64,000 bases of DNA from Halapricum desulfuricans (GCF_017094505.1 NZ_CP064787.1:806001-870000), one strand, 5' to 3'. Positions 24,310 through 32,168 are shown, counted from the first letter of the stretch. Made by a program: numbers and translations. Notes: generated from the letters alone by a model not told the origin.

Positions 24310-25143
24310 TCAGAGATCGATCTCCTTGAACTCGCGGGCCTGGTTCTCGATGGCCTCCTCCGTCGGGAGACGTTCGATGCTGGAGGCACCGAAGAACCCG
24401 ACGACGCCCTCGGTGTTGTTCAGGACGTACCTGGCGTCGTCGGGCCAGGCGATCGGGCCGCCGTGACAGATGACCATGACGTCGTCGTTCACTTCTTTGG
24501 CGGCGTCGTGGTGGGCCTGGACGCGCTCGGCGGCGGCTTCGAGGTCCAGCGCGGTCTCGGCACCGATGTCCCCTGAGGTGGTCAGGCCCATGTGCGAGAC
24601 GATCACGTCCGCTCCCGCTTCGGTCATCTCGCGGGCCTGCTCCTCGGTGAAGACGTACGGGCAGGTAAGCATGTCCTGCTCGGCGGCCTCTTGGATCATG
24701 TCGACCTCCTTGTCATAGCCCATCCCCGTCTCCTCGAGGTTCTGTCTGAACCCGCTGTCCTCGTCGATGAGGCCGACCGTCGGGAAGTTCTGCACGCCCG
24801 AAAACCCGCGTCGTTTCAGGTCCTCGATGAAGACGTCCATCTGCCGGAAGGGGTCGGTCCCGTTGACGCCCGCAAGTACCGGCGTGTCCTCGACGACCGG
24901 GATGACCTCGTGGCCCATCTCGACGACGATCTCGTTGGCGTCCCCGTACGGCAACAGCCCGGCCAGTGACCCGCGACCGTTCATTCGATACCGCCCGGAG
25001 TTGTAGATGATCAACAGGTCGACGCCGCCGCGCTCTGCGAACTTCGCCGAGATTCCCGTCCCCGCGCCCGCCCCGATGACCGGGTCGCCGTTCGATACCG
25101 TCTCCTGAAGTCGGTCGAGCGACTCCTGACGTGTGAATTTCAT
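24310..25143 (-). CDS. TIM-barrel protein of the phosphoenolpyruvate hydrolase-like family (Tm-1 C-terminal half)
   Basis: A 277-residue TIM-barrel protein homologous to the C-terminal domain of plant Tm-1. Features: N-terminal [59 protein letters not shown] (as [14 protein letters not shown]), [32 protein letters not shown] and [18 protein letters not shown], ending with [17 protein letters not shown]. The glycine-rich loops at the C-terminal ends of strands suggest a phosphate-containing ligand; the 'PEP hydrolase' name is inherited annotation. First gene of the operon. A 16-bp palindrome lies 31-46 bp upstream of its ATG. Assignment to the family is firm, activity unknown. Confidence 0.9.
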   Translation of the reverse strand: MKFTRQESLDRLQETVSNGDPVIGAGAGTGISAKFAERGGVDLLIIYNSGRYRMNGRGSLAGLLPYGDANEIVVEMGHEVIPVVEDTPVLAGVNGTDPFRQMDVFIEDLKRRGFSGVQNFPTVGLIDEDSGFRQNLEETGMGYDKEVDMIQEAAEQDMLTCPYVFTEEQAREMTEAGADVIVSHMGLTTSGDIGAETALDLEAAAERVQAHHDAAKEVNDDVMVICHGGPIAWPDDARYVLNNTEGVVGFFGASSIERLPTEEAIENQAREFKEIDL

Positions 25144-25173
25144 GTGCTACGTATTACCGTCACACGCCTATGC

Positions 25174-25189
25174 CATCAAATTTTTGATG
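25174..25189. promoter_or_regulatory. operator-like palindrome upstream of the Tm-1-like operon
   Basis: CATCAAA-TT-TTTGATG, a perfect 7-bp inverted repeat with a 2-bp spacer, 31-46 bp before the ATG at 25143 (minus strand). It sits just upstream of where the TATA box of a leaderless gene would be, a common place for archaeal regulators of the IclR, TrmB or Lrp type. No regulator gene is adjacent. Confidence 0.5.
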
Positions 25190-25323
25190 ACTTCGGCGCA
25201 TGACGGGGTCGTAGAATATTACCCACTCCGTGACGACGAGCCGCCCTCTGCGTCTCGAGCCACTCGGTCCCCCGGGCAGTTCACACGCTGGTCGAGTAGC
25301 CGATTCGGAAGCCAGTCGTCAGC

Positions 25324-25400
25324 GAGTAGCAGCCGCTATCGGTCTGGTCCGCATCGACTGCGTGGCGCGGTCGGACCGGCAAATCGTTACAGCGAATCGC
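25324..25400. repeat. dispersed palindromic element, copy 4 (degenerate)
   Basis: GAGTAGCAGCCGCTATC at one end and CCGGCAAATCGTTACAGCGA at the other, with an inner GGTCCGCA/TGCGTGGCGCGGTC stem; aligns to copies 1-3 but with weaker end symmetry. Confidence 0.45.
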
Positions 25401-25413
25401 CGTCTCGAAACCG

Positions 25414-26034
25414 TTACTCTTCGACGTCGACGCTGGTCTCTTCTTCGGCGGCGACCTCTTCGGGACGGGCCTCCAGGGTCGCTTTCTGGATCTCGACGCG
25501 GCGCAGCGGGTAGATCGTCTTCGCCTCGTTGTAGATCGCCGAGGAGAGCCGGCCCTCGACGACGCTGTCGATGAGGTCCTCGAAGGTGTGTTCGGTCGCG
25601 GTCTCCTCGACCATGTCGATCATCGTGCGGCGGATCGCCTTCTCCTGGCTCTCGTCGGCGCTTTTGGTCGTGAGCGCGACGGGCTGGATCTGGACGCGGT
25701 AGTCGTCAGTCGTCAGGACCGTGATGAACGCCTCGACCTTCGAGGAGCCCCGGCGGACGAGGCTCCGCATGTAGTCGCGAGTGAGTTCGTGCTTGATGAA
25801 CTCGGTGTAGGCGGTGTCGCTGCCGACGTCGTTGATCTTGAAGGTCAGTTTGGTGTTGTTCTCGCCGGCGTCGCTGCGGAGTTCGCCCAGCGTCGTCTCG
25901 ATCTGTCGGTCGTAGAGCTGTTCGACTTCTGTTGCCGGTGTGGAACCGAGTTCCTCTCGCCCGAACTGCTCGGGGGCGAGGACGGTGTACCACCGTTTCT
26001 GCTGCTTCTGTTTGGATACGGATCGTTCGCTCAT
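25414..26034 (-). CDS. rps3ae: 30S ribosomal protein eS1 (S3Ae)
   Basis: A 206-residue ribosomal protein of the archaeal/eukaryal small subunit: KQKQQKRWYTVLAPEQFGR, the segment GEETTLGELRSDAG is here QIETTLGELRSDAGENNT, FIKHELTRDYMRSLVRRGSS, VLTTDDYRVQIQPVAL and RRVEIQKATLEARPEEV are all characteristic. Last gene of the operon rps15 - recJ-like - pcc1 - rps3ae; its ATG overlaps the pcc1 stop by 4 bp. This gene order is conserved across haloarchaea. The frame is open upstream but the ATG at 26034 precedes the conserved basic N-terminus. Confidence 0.96.
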   Translation of the reverse strand: MSERSVSKQKQQKRWYTVLAPEQFGREELGSTPATEVEQLYDRQIETTLGELRSDAGENNTKLTFKINDVGSDTAYTEFIKHELTRDYMRSLVRRGSSKVEAFITVLTTDDYRVQIQPVALTTKSADESQEKAIRRTMIDMVEETATEHTFEDLIDSVVEGRLSSAIYNEAKTIYPLRRVEIQKATLEARPEEVAAEEETSVDVEE

Positions 26035-26306
26035 GTGTTGTCGTGTTCGTCGTGGTCGGTTATACACTGTGCGGCTACGTGGAGGTTGACGACGTAGTCG
26101 TCCGCCGTCGAGTGCAGTCCTCCGGTCGTCTCCCGCGTGAGCTCGGTCTCGATCGTTCGCCCGTCGACGGTCGTCGCCATCTCGTCGGTGTTGTCCGGCC
26201 TGACCGAGGCGGCGATCGCCTCGGCGTCGTCGTGAGTCGTCCGGACGACGAGTTCTCGCGTCGGGCCTGAGTCGCGTTGACTCTCATCTGGATCGCGCTG
26301 ACTCAC
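26031..26306 (-). CDS. pcc1: KEOPS complex subunit Pcc1
   Basis: A 91-residue protein whose core (TRELVVRTTHDDAEAIAASV, then DNTDEMATTVDGRTIETELT and VVNLHVAAQCI) matches Pcc1, the dimerising subunit of KEOPS, which with Kae1, Bud32 and Cgi121 makes the tRNA t6A37 modification. The alternating strand/helix pattern and the size are typical; the first 17 residues are a haloarchaeal hydrophilic extension. It overlaps both neighbours by 4 bp (ATGA), placing a tRNA-modification factor inside a ribosomal operon, which is usual in haloarchaea. Confidence 0.88.
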   Translation of the reverse strand: MSQRDPDESQRDSGPTRELVVRTTHDDAEAIAASVRPDNTDEMATTVDGRTIETELTRETTGGLHSTADDYVVNLHVAAQCITDHDEHDNT

Positions 26307-27427
26307 GACTGGATCGCCTCCCTGACGGCCGTGATCACGTCGGCGGTCTCGGCCCCGACGGTCGCGACCGCGCGCCGAGGCGTCCCGAACGCCGTGCCGT
26401 CGCCCAGTCGATCGACCGCTCGATCGAAGACGACCTCCAGATCGACTGCGGCCTCGGGCGTCGCGGCTGCGGCGGCCCGCCCGTCGGTCAGTGCGAGCAC
26501 GACCGGTTCGGGCGATCGGACGTCCCGGAGCAGTCGCGCGACCGTCTCGACTGGAACGTCACCGTCGTCGCGGGCGACGAACAGCCCGTCGTACCGGCCC
26601 GTCGTCGCGGCCTCGATCGCGGCGTGTGCGCTCCGGGCGTGGCGTCGCCAGGCGTCGAGCGCGGCCGCGCGGACATCGTGACCCAGCGCCAGCGCGACGG
26701 CCGTCCCCGGGTCTTCCCGAACCGCCCCTCCGAGCACGTCGGCGTAACCGCCGACCGTCTCGAATGGACCGCCGTCGTACGGTCGGAGTGCGGCCCCGAT
26801 CGTCTCAGCTGCCCGTTCGGGACCGTCCTCGAGGACGGAAAGCGCGAGCAGCGAGGCGACGCGCCTGTCGTAGTCTTCGGCCTCGTCGTCGACCGATTCG
26901 AGCGCGTCGGCAGCGGCCTCGGGATCGCCCGAGAACGGCGCGTGCGTCAGCGTTGTGTGTGCCAGCCCGTCCGCGAGCTCGTCGGTCGGGACGGCGACGC
27001 CGGGTCGGCGCTCCAGCCCTGCGACATCCGCGAGATCGATCGCCGCGGGGGCGTCGGCCATCCGCGTTCCGGCCAGCGCGAGTACCGGGTCGGCGCTGTC
27101 GGCGTCGAGTTCGCGCGCGGTCTCGAAGGCGGTCGCGCTCGCTGCGGTCTCGACGCCAGACACCGACAGATCGCCGTCGATCCCGGTCGGGCCGACCGCG
27201 ACGGTCAGGTCGGACTCGGTCGCGCGGTCGGCGCTCGCCCATGGCCGTGCGACGCTCACCTGATAGGGGGTCGCGATCCCGTCGAGCGCGCGAGCGAGCA
27301 CGCCAGCGGCGGCCAGCGAGTCGGCGTCGGCACCGGCGACGAGCCGAACGAACTCGGCCGTCGCGAGCCCGTCGGCGAGGTCGCTGGCTCCGGGGGCATG
27401 CTCTGGGGAGCGACCGGCGGTAGACAT
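26303..27427 (-). CDS. RecJ/DHH-family-like protein with degenerate motifs
   Basis: A 374-residue protein in the position where archaea keep a RecJ-like (GAN/RecJ, Cdc45-related) gene between rps15 and the KEOPS/eS1 genes. The N-terminal AGADADSLAAAGVLARAL corresponds to the DHH motif I region DADGxxSA, but the DHH motif itself and the later HxxP/DHHA1 glycines are hard to find; only TGRYDGLFVARDDGDVPVET and LALTDGRAAAAAT resemble the C-terminal domain. It may therefore be a catalytically reduced paralogue that works as a structural partner (Cdc45-like) rather than as a nuclease. It starts at the base after the rps15 stop and overlaps pcc1 by 4 bp. Family assignment relies on synteny plus motif I. 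Confidence 0.7.
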   Translation of the reverse strand: MSTAGRSPEHAPGASDLADGLATAEFVRLVAGADADSLAAAGVLARALDGIATPYQVSVARPWASADRATESDLTVAVGPTGIDGDLSVSGVETAASATAFETARELDADSADPVLALAGTRMADAPAAIDLADVAGLERRPGVAVPTDELADGLAHTTLTHAPFSGDPEAAADALESVDDEAEDYDRRVASLLALSVLEDGPERAAETIGAALRPYDGGPFETVGGYADVLGGAVREDPGTAVALALGHDVRAAALDAWRRHARSAHAAIEAATTGRYDGLFVARDDGDVPVETVARLLRDVRSPEPVVLALTDGRAAAAATPEAAVDLEVVFDRAVDRLGDGTAFGTPRRAVATVGAETADVITAVREAIQS

Positions 27428-27892
27428 CTACTCGAGGTACTCTTTGGCGACGTCGTAGCTGTAGGTGAACTCCTCGTCGAGCTCGTCGCCGCGGTAGTAG
27501 TCCACGAGGCGACGGATCTTCGACTCGGTGTTCTGCAGGGCGCGCTTGTTCTGGTGGTCGCCGGGGTGTTCGTCCATGTGCTCGCGCAGGCGGACGGCGC
27601 GCTCGAAGAGATTCGCAAGGTCCTCGGGGAGTTCGGGATCGGCGTCGTTGTCCTCGAGGATCTCGGTGATCTTCTTGCCGGTCGCGAGCTTGACGTCCGG
27701 AACAGGCGTGCCCTGAACGCCCTCGTCGCGCAGTTTCAGCCCGATCTCGCTGGGGCTGTGGCCGTCTTCGGCCAGCTCGACGACGCGCGCTTCGATCGCG
27801 TCTTCGTCTACGTCACTCCACTCCGGGGGTTCGTCTGCCACGGGCTTGTCCGAACTGGACGAGCCGCGGCGTCGTGTGTGCATTCGTGCCAT
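27428..27892 (-). CDS. rps15: 30S ribosomal protein uS15
   Basis: The 154-residue archaeal-type S15: MARMHTRRRGSSSSDKPV at the N-terminus, WSDVDEDAIEARVVELAEDG, the family-typical PSEIGLKLRDEGVQGTPVPD and LATGKKITEIL, and the C-terminal rRNA-binding helices NLFERAVRLREHMDEHPGD, KRALQNTESKIRRLVDYYRG. The length fits the archaeal form, which carries an extra N-terminal domain absent from bacteria. First gene of the operon. The frame is open 38 codons further upstream but MARMHT is the conserved start. Confidence 0.96.
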   Translation of the reverse strand: MARMHTRRRGSSSSDKPVADEPPEWSDVDEDAIEARVVELAEDGHSPSEIGLKLRDEGVQGTPVPDVKLATGKKITEILEDNDADPELPEDLANLFERAVRLREHMDEHPGDHQNKRALQNTESKIRRLVDYYRGDELDEEFTYSYDVAKEYLE

Positions 27893-28127
27893 TGTTCTGG
27901 TTGGAACGACACTGACCGCTTCCCGTGTGGCGCCACTCGCGCGTCGGCAGCGAACGCTGCACTCGGCGCGCGACGCCGGACACGTCCGCAATCCCGAGCC
28001 GCCCAATCGGACGGCGTGTCAGATTTGCGGTCGTGTGTTCCCACTGGTGAGTTCGTGGGCGGCCACTAAACGGTTTCTCTTTGCCCGGCGGGGCTCTCGG
28101 CGCTCCGGTTCGCACCAGCAGCGGCGT

Positions 28128-29054
28128 TCACGCCCGTTCGTCGAACATCCCGGTGGACATGTACCGCTCGCCGCTGTCCCAGAAGACCGTCACCACGAGC
28201 GGCGGATCATCACTGTCGGCCGCGTCCGGCTCGGCGAGGCGTTCTGCCACGTCTCTGGCGACCACGCCCATCGCGCCGGAGGACTGGCCGACGAGGATCC
28301 CCTCCTCGCGGGCGAGTCGTCGACACTCCGCCTCGGCGTCCTCGACGGCGACGGTCTCGAGTTCGTCGATCAACTCGACGTCGAGGATCTCGCTGACGAA
28401 GCCCGGCCCCATCCCCTGGAAGTCGTCGCTGCCGGCTTCGCCCGTCGCGAGCACGGCGTTGCCCGCCGGTTCGACGCCCACGACCGTCAGTTCGGGGAAC
28501 GCCTCCCGGAGCCGCCGGCCCGTGCCGGTGATCGTCCCGCCGGTACCGATTCCCGCGACAAAGGCGTCGACCGTCCGGTCGCCGACCTGTTCGAGGATCT
28601 CCGGACCCGTCGTCTCGTAGTGGGCACGCGGGTTGGCCGGGTTCTCGAACTGGCGCAACTGGACCATCCCCTCCTCGCGTTCGAGGCGGTCAGCCACCTC
28701 GCGTGCGCGAGTCATGTCGCCTTCGATCAAGTGCAGGTCCGCACCGTAGGCTCGCATGAGCTGCTGGCGCTCGACCGACTTGTCCTCGCTCATGACGATC
28801 GTGACGTCATAGCCCTTCGCCGCGGCGGCCATCGAGATCCCGATCCCCGTGTTACCGCTGGTCGGCTCGACGATCCGGTCGCCGGGCCCGAGGTCGCCCG
28901 CCTTTTCGGCGGCTTCGATCATGTACGTCGCCGGGCGGTCCTTCGCGGACCCGCCCGGATTGAACGACTCCACCTTCGCGGCCACTGTCACGCCCGCCGG
29001 CGACGCCAGTTCGACGAGGGGCGATCCCAGCGTGTCCAGAATACTGTCTTTCAC
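28128..29054 (-). CDS. cysK: cysteine synthase / PLP-dependent beta-family enzyme
   Basis: A 308-residue O-acetylserine (or O-phosphoserine) sulfhydrylase-type enzyme making cysteine from an activated serine and sulfide. The PLP lysine lies in FNPGGSAKDRPA near residue 42, the substrate loop in PTSGNTGIG, the phosphate-binding loop in IGTGGTITGTGR and the C-terminal VTVFWDSGERYMSTG closes the site. Members of this group also include cystathionine beta-synthase-like enzymes, so the activated substrate is uncertain. The gene has no sulfur-metabolism neighbours. It is divergent from the class IV aminotransferase at 29186. Confidence 0.9.
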   Translation of the reverse strand: MKDSILDTLGSPLVELASPAGVTVAAKVESFNPGGSAKDRPATYMIEAAEKAGDLGPGDRIVEPTSGNTGIGISMAAAAKGYDVTIVMSEDKSVERQQLMRAYGADLHLIEGDMTRAREVADRLEREEGMVQLRQFENPANPRAHYETTGPEILEQVGDRTVDAFVAGIGTGGTITGTGRRLREAFPELTVVGVEPAGNAVLATGEAGSDDFQGMGPGFVSEILDVELIDELETVAVEDAEAECRRLAREEGILVGQSSGAMGVVARDVAERLAEPDAADSDDPPLVVTVFWDSGERYMSTGMFDERA

Positions 29055-29185
29055 TGCCGGAGTGTAGGCCGCCGCCGTCCCTTATACTATCGGCTCTCCC
29101 AAGCGTTGCCTCCGGCTGGTCGGATCGCCGCTCGAGGGGCGCGACAGCGGAACAAACAAGCCCGGGACTCCCCAATGGCAAGCCG

Positions 29186-30058
29186 ATGCAGTACCACCTC
29201 GACGGGAAGCTCGTCCCCGAAGCGGAGGCGACCGTCAGCGTCCGCGATCGCGGGTTCGCCTACGGGGACGGGGCCTTCGAGACGCTGCGGGCCTACGGGG
29301 GGACGGTACTCGCGTGGGAGGCCCACGCCGACCGCCTGGAACGGACCGTCGAGACGCTGGGGTTCGCGGAGGCGATCCCGCCGCGTTCGGACCTCCGCGA
29401 GCGAGTTCGCGAGACCCTGCAAGCGAACGACCTCGAAGACGCCTACCTCAAGCTCTCGATCTCCCGCGGGGTCCAGCCCGGGAAGCTCACGCCCGACGAG
29501 CGGGTCGATCCGACAGTCGTCGTTCAGGTCTCGCCGCTCCCGCGGGGCGGGCTCGACGGGGCGAGCGTCTGGGACGAGCCCGCGACGCTCCGGACCGTCG
29601 CAACGCGACCCGTCCCCGACGAGTCGATCCCGGCCGACGCCAAGACTCACAACTACCTCGACGGGATCCTCGCCCGTCTCGAACTGCGTCGGCGGGACGA
29701 CATGCCGGCCGACGAAGCGCTCATGCGCGACCCGGACGGCCGCGTCGTCGAGGGCGCGACGAGCAACCTCTTTTTCGTCGACGGCGGCGTCCTGAAGACG
29801 CCGTCGGCCGACCTGCCACTCCTGCCGGGCGTCACCCGGTCGGTCGTCCTCCAGCTCGCAGACGAAGAGGGGATCCCGATCGAGGAGGGGCACTACTCCA
29901 TTCAGGCGGTGCGGGCGGCCGACGAGGCGTTCCTGACGAACACGACCTGGGAGATCCGCCCGGTCGCGGCTCTGGACGGGGACGGGGTCGGCGGCGGACC
30001 GATAACCGACCTGCTCGCCCGGTTGTACGACCAGCGCGTCGAACAGATCTGTTACTGA
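29186..30058 (+). CDS. class IV PLP aminotransferase (BCAT / aminodeoxychorismate lyase type)
   Basis: A 290-residue fold-type IV PLP enzyme. The N-terminal QYHLDGKLVPEAEATVSVRD and RGFAYGDGAFETLRAYGG, the PLP lysine in DAKTHNYLDGILARLE near residue 155, the EGATSNLFFVDGG strand and PLLPGVTRSVVL are the standard landmarks. The group contains branched-chain aminotransferase, D-amino acid aminotransferase and 4-amino-4-deoxychorismate lyase (PabC). The short length (under 300) and RAYGGTVLAWEAHADRL favour PabC or D-amino acid type over classical IlvE (about 300-310), and PabC would fit the presence of folCP, but pabA/pabB are not adjacent, so the substrate stays open. Confidence 0.85.
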   Translation: MQYHLDGKLVPEAEATVSVRDRGFAYGDGAFETLRAYGGTVLAWEAHADRLERTVETLGFAEAIPPRSDLRERVRETLQANDLEDAYLKLSISRGVQPGKLTPDERVDPTVVVQVSPLPRGGLDGASVWDEPATLRTVATRPVPDESIPADAKTHNYLDGILARLELRRRDDMPADEALMRDPDGRVVEGATSNLFFVDGGVLKTPSADLPLLPGVTRSVVLQLADEEGIPIEEGHYSIQAVRAADEAFLTNTTWEIRPVAALDGDGVGGGPITDLLARLYDQRVEQICY

Positions 30059-30073
30059 TCGGGAGTAACGTAG

Positions 30074-30089
30074 ATAGCCGGCAGTATCA
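30074..30089. repeat. relic of the 18901-18980 palindromic element
   Basis: TAGCCGGCAGTATCAG differs by one base from the right arm plus flank of the 80-bp palindrome (CAGCCGGCAGTATCAG). Only one arm remains, immediately before the CPBP gene's stop codon. Confidence 0.5.
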
Positions 30090-30884
30090 GAACGGAGCCA
30101 GGACGACGAGCACTTGCTCGGGGACGTCGTTGGTCGCGACGTACCACTGGGTGGCGAACTGCATCGCGTTCCAGACGCCGTGGATCACCGCCGGAACGAC
30201 GATGTTATTCGTCAACTCGTAGACCGTGCCGAGGACCACACCGAGGACCGCAGCGACAGCGAGGTACGTGGCGATGCCGCTGGCTCCCTGTCCGAGCGTC
30301 GCGACGAAGTGAGCGACCCCGAAGAACGCGCTCGCGATCAGGATGGCCGGAACGACGCCGTAGGCGCGCTTGAACAGCCGCTGGACGACACCGCGAAAGA
30401 GCAATTCCTCGCCCGGGCCGACGAGCAGCAAGTTGATCGGGATCAGATACAGGAATAGTTCGGGGTTCTCCTGCCCCAGCCCGACGGCGGCGTTCTGCGC
30501 GATATCGACGCCGATCACGCTGATGACGACACTCAGGATCACGTTCAGGACTAACAGTGCCAGAAAACCGCCGACGACGTATCCGAGATCGCGTAGCGTC
30601 GGCAGTCGGACGCCGATCAGCGACCACGCCTCGTACCGGTAGAGATAGGCCACGGCGACGAGGATAAAGCCGATGAACTGCCACGCCATCCCGACGGCGT
30701 TCGCGAGCGGAGTCAGGCCGCCGTCCGGCAGTCTGATATCAACGAACGGCGCGAGCAGCAGGACTCCGACGGTCGAAAGCACGAATCCGCCCACGAGGAA
30801 CGCGGCCATGACGATCCCGATGCTGTGTCCTGCCGCCCGGAGGCGCGTTTCGAAGTCCCCGACGTCGACGTACTTCGAGTCCAT
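30087..30884 (-). CDS. CPBP-family intramembrane metalloprotease (CaaX/Rce1-like)
   Basis: A 265-residue membrane protein with about eight hydrophobic helices and the ABI/CPBP motifs: GEELLFRGVVQRL (EExxxR) near residue 170, FFGVAHFVATL (FxxxH) near 205, and NNIVVPAVIHGVWNAMQF (HxxxN/D) near 245. These enzymes use Glu/His residues in the membrane to cleave prenylated proteins, signal peptides or immunity substrates. The start MDSKYVDVGD at 30884 is preferred; upstream codons are low quality. It is divergent from the small membrane protein at 30992. No bacteriocin-like genes are nearby, so a housekeeping role is more likely. Confidence 0.88.
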   Translation of the reverse strand: MDSKYVDVGDFETRLRAAGHSIGIVMAAFLVGGFVLSTVGVLLLAPFVDIRLPDGGLTPLANAVGMAWQFIGFILVAVAYLYRYEAWSLIGVRLPTLRDLGYVVGGFLALLVLNVILSVVISVIGVDIAQNAAVGLGQENPELFLYLIPINLLLVGPGEELLFRGVVQRLFKRAYGVVPAILIASAFFGVAHFVATLGQGASGIATYLAVAAVLGVVLGTVYELTNNIVVPAVIHGVWNAMQFATQWYVATNDVPEQVLVVLAPF

Positions 30885-30991
30885 TTTCTCACTGATACTA
30901 CTGGCTGGCCCCGTATGACTGCACCGATTGCGCAGGACTGTGTCGCTGTCGGTCACGCAGTTTTTACCTACTCCGACCGTTCCCGTAGACG

Positions 30992-31570
30992 ATGAGCGAC
31001 GCGGGACCTGGAGACGTGTCGGCTGGGGACGCGCCGACTGGAGACTCACAGACCGGTAGCGATCGGTCCTACCGTGGATTGCCCGGCGCGTTCCCGTACG
31101 CGTTCCGCCGCAGCGACTCGCGACTGTTCCGGTCGTACGTGCTCGTCGGCGGTCTTGCCGCGCTTGCGCTCTCGGCGGCGTTCGTTCTGGCGCTGATCTA
31201 CCTCGTCGGGGGGACGTTCGGGGCGCGTGCGGGCGTGTTCACGTTCTCCCGGAGCTTCTACGTCGTCGTCGCGCTGTTCGTAGTCGCGCCCGTGGTCGCG
31301 CCGGTGTTGCTGGTCGCGCGCCGCCACCGCACCGGGCGCGCCGACAGACGCTACGACCGGGCGCTGGCCGCTAGCGGCTACCTGTTCTTGCTGTCGATCT
31401 ACCTCATGCTCGTCGTTTCAGCCCCGGCGGAGTTGCGTGACCCGGCCGCCGAGTACGGCGCGCTCGAACCCGCGATCCGCGTCCTCTATGACCTACCGCC
31501 GCTATCGGGACTGGCCGCGCCGCTCTCGGCGGCCGTCGTCGTCTATCTCGTCCACCGGTGGCTGCGGTAG
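30992..31570 (+). CDS. membrane protein with four helices, function unknown
   Basis: A 192-residue protein: a disordered Gly/Asp/Ser N-terminus (MSDAGPGDVSAGDAPTGDSQ), then FPYAFRRSDSRLFRSYVLVG leading into four hydrophobic helices (about residues 48-72, 90-110, 127-145 and 170-186), with a basic loop ARRHRTGRADRRYDR between the second and third. I do not recognise the family. The next gene starts about 70 bp downstream. It is oriented away from the CPBP gene. Confidence 0.6.
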   Translation: MSDAGPGDVSAGDAPTGDSQTGSDRSYRGLPGAFPYAFRRSDSRLFRSYVLVGGLAALALSAAFVLALIYLVGGTFGARAGVFTFSRSFYVVVALFVVAPVVAPVLLVARRHRTGRADRRYDRALAASGYLFLLSIYLMLVVSAPAELRDPAAEYGALEPAIRVLYDLPPLSGLAAPLSAAVVVYLVHRWLR

Positions 31571-31641
31571 TGTCCAGTGGTCACGGCGGCAGGCACTCTC
31601 GGTCGAAAAGGCCAAACGTCTCACGTCGTCTACGAGTAGAT

Positions 31642-32115
31642 ATGACCGAGACAGAAGGCACGTTTCTGGTCAGCGAGTCCGACGCCGAGACGGCGATTCT
31701 CACGGACGTCGCGACCAGCCAGGTCCACACGCTGGGCGAGCAACCCGACCCGCCACTGGAGGTCGGCGAGGTGGTCGTCGGGACGCTCACCGCGCAGCCG
31801 CCGACAACCGCCGTCTACGCGCTCGAGTCAATCGAGCAGCGGCGGACGATCCCCGTCGAGTACAGCGACGAGTCCCCGACCAAACAGGAGCGGGACATCG
31901 CCGCCGACCAGCCGGTCGGCGAGTTGACCCGCCAGCCGCGGGCCGGCGAGGGAGAGCTACACGTGCTGACTGTTCCCGAAGACGGGACCGAGCAGGCTGC
32001 CGAGGACGTGTGTGAGGACCCACAGACGGTCGCCCGCGCCGCCCGCCTCGGCGTCGACCGCGTCGAGGTTCGCGCCGCTGATGGCGTACTGAGCGTCCGG
32101 TATCTTCCGGACTAG
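31642..32115 (+). CDS. DUF5812-like haloarchaeal protein
   Basis: A 157-residue soluble acidic protein beginning MTETEGTFLVSESDAETAIL, with SQVHTLGEQPDPPLEVGEVV and ERRTIPVEYSDESPTKQER (as QRRTIPVEYSDESPTKQER), and ending RLGVDRVEVRAADGVLSVRY. The N-terminal half looks like a small beta-barrel (OB-like). I recognise the pattern as DUF5812, a haloarchaea-specific family commonly next to secF/secD, which is also the case here; function unknown. The open frame is longer at the 5' side, but the ATG at 31642 follows a plausible AAACG..TACGAG leader and matches the family start. Confidence 0.75.
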   Translation: MTETEGTFLVSESDAETAILTDVATSQVHTLGEQPDPPLEVGEVVVGTLTAQPPTTAVYALESIEQRRTIPVEYSDESPTKQERDIAADQPVGELTRQPRAGEGELHVLTVPEDGTEQAAEDVCEDPQTVARAARLGVDRVEVRAADGVLSVRYLPD

Positions 32116-32168
32116 CGAGGCGCCGAGCGAAGCGAGGGGCCTCGAAACACGAGCGGCGAAGCCGCGAG
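32115..32168. repeat. inverted repeat, left copy, flanking secFD
   Basis: About 54 bp beginning GCGAGGCGCCGAGCGAAGCG and ending GGCGAAGCCGCGAG; its reverse complement, with a few mismatches, occurs at 35416-35469. The two copies point at each other around secF-secD-zinc ribbon. Confidence 0.8.
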
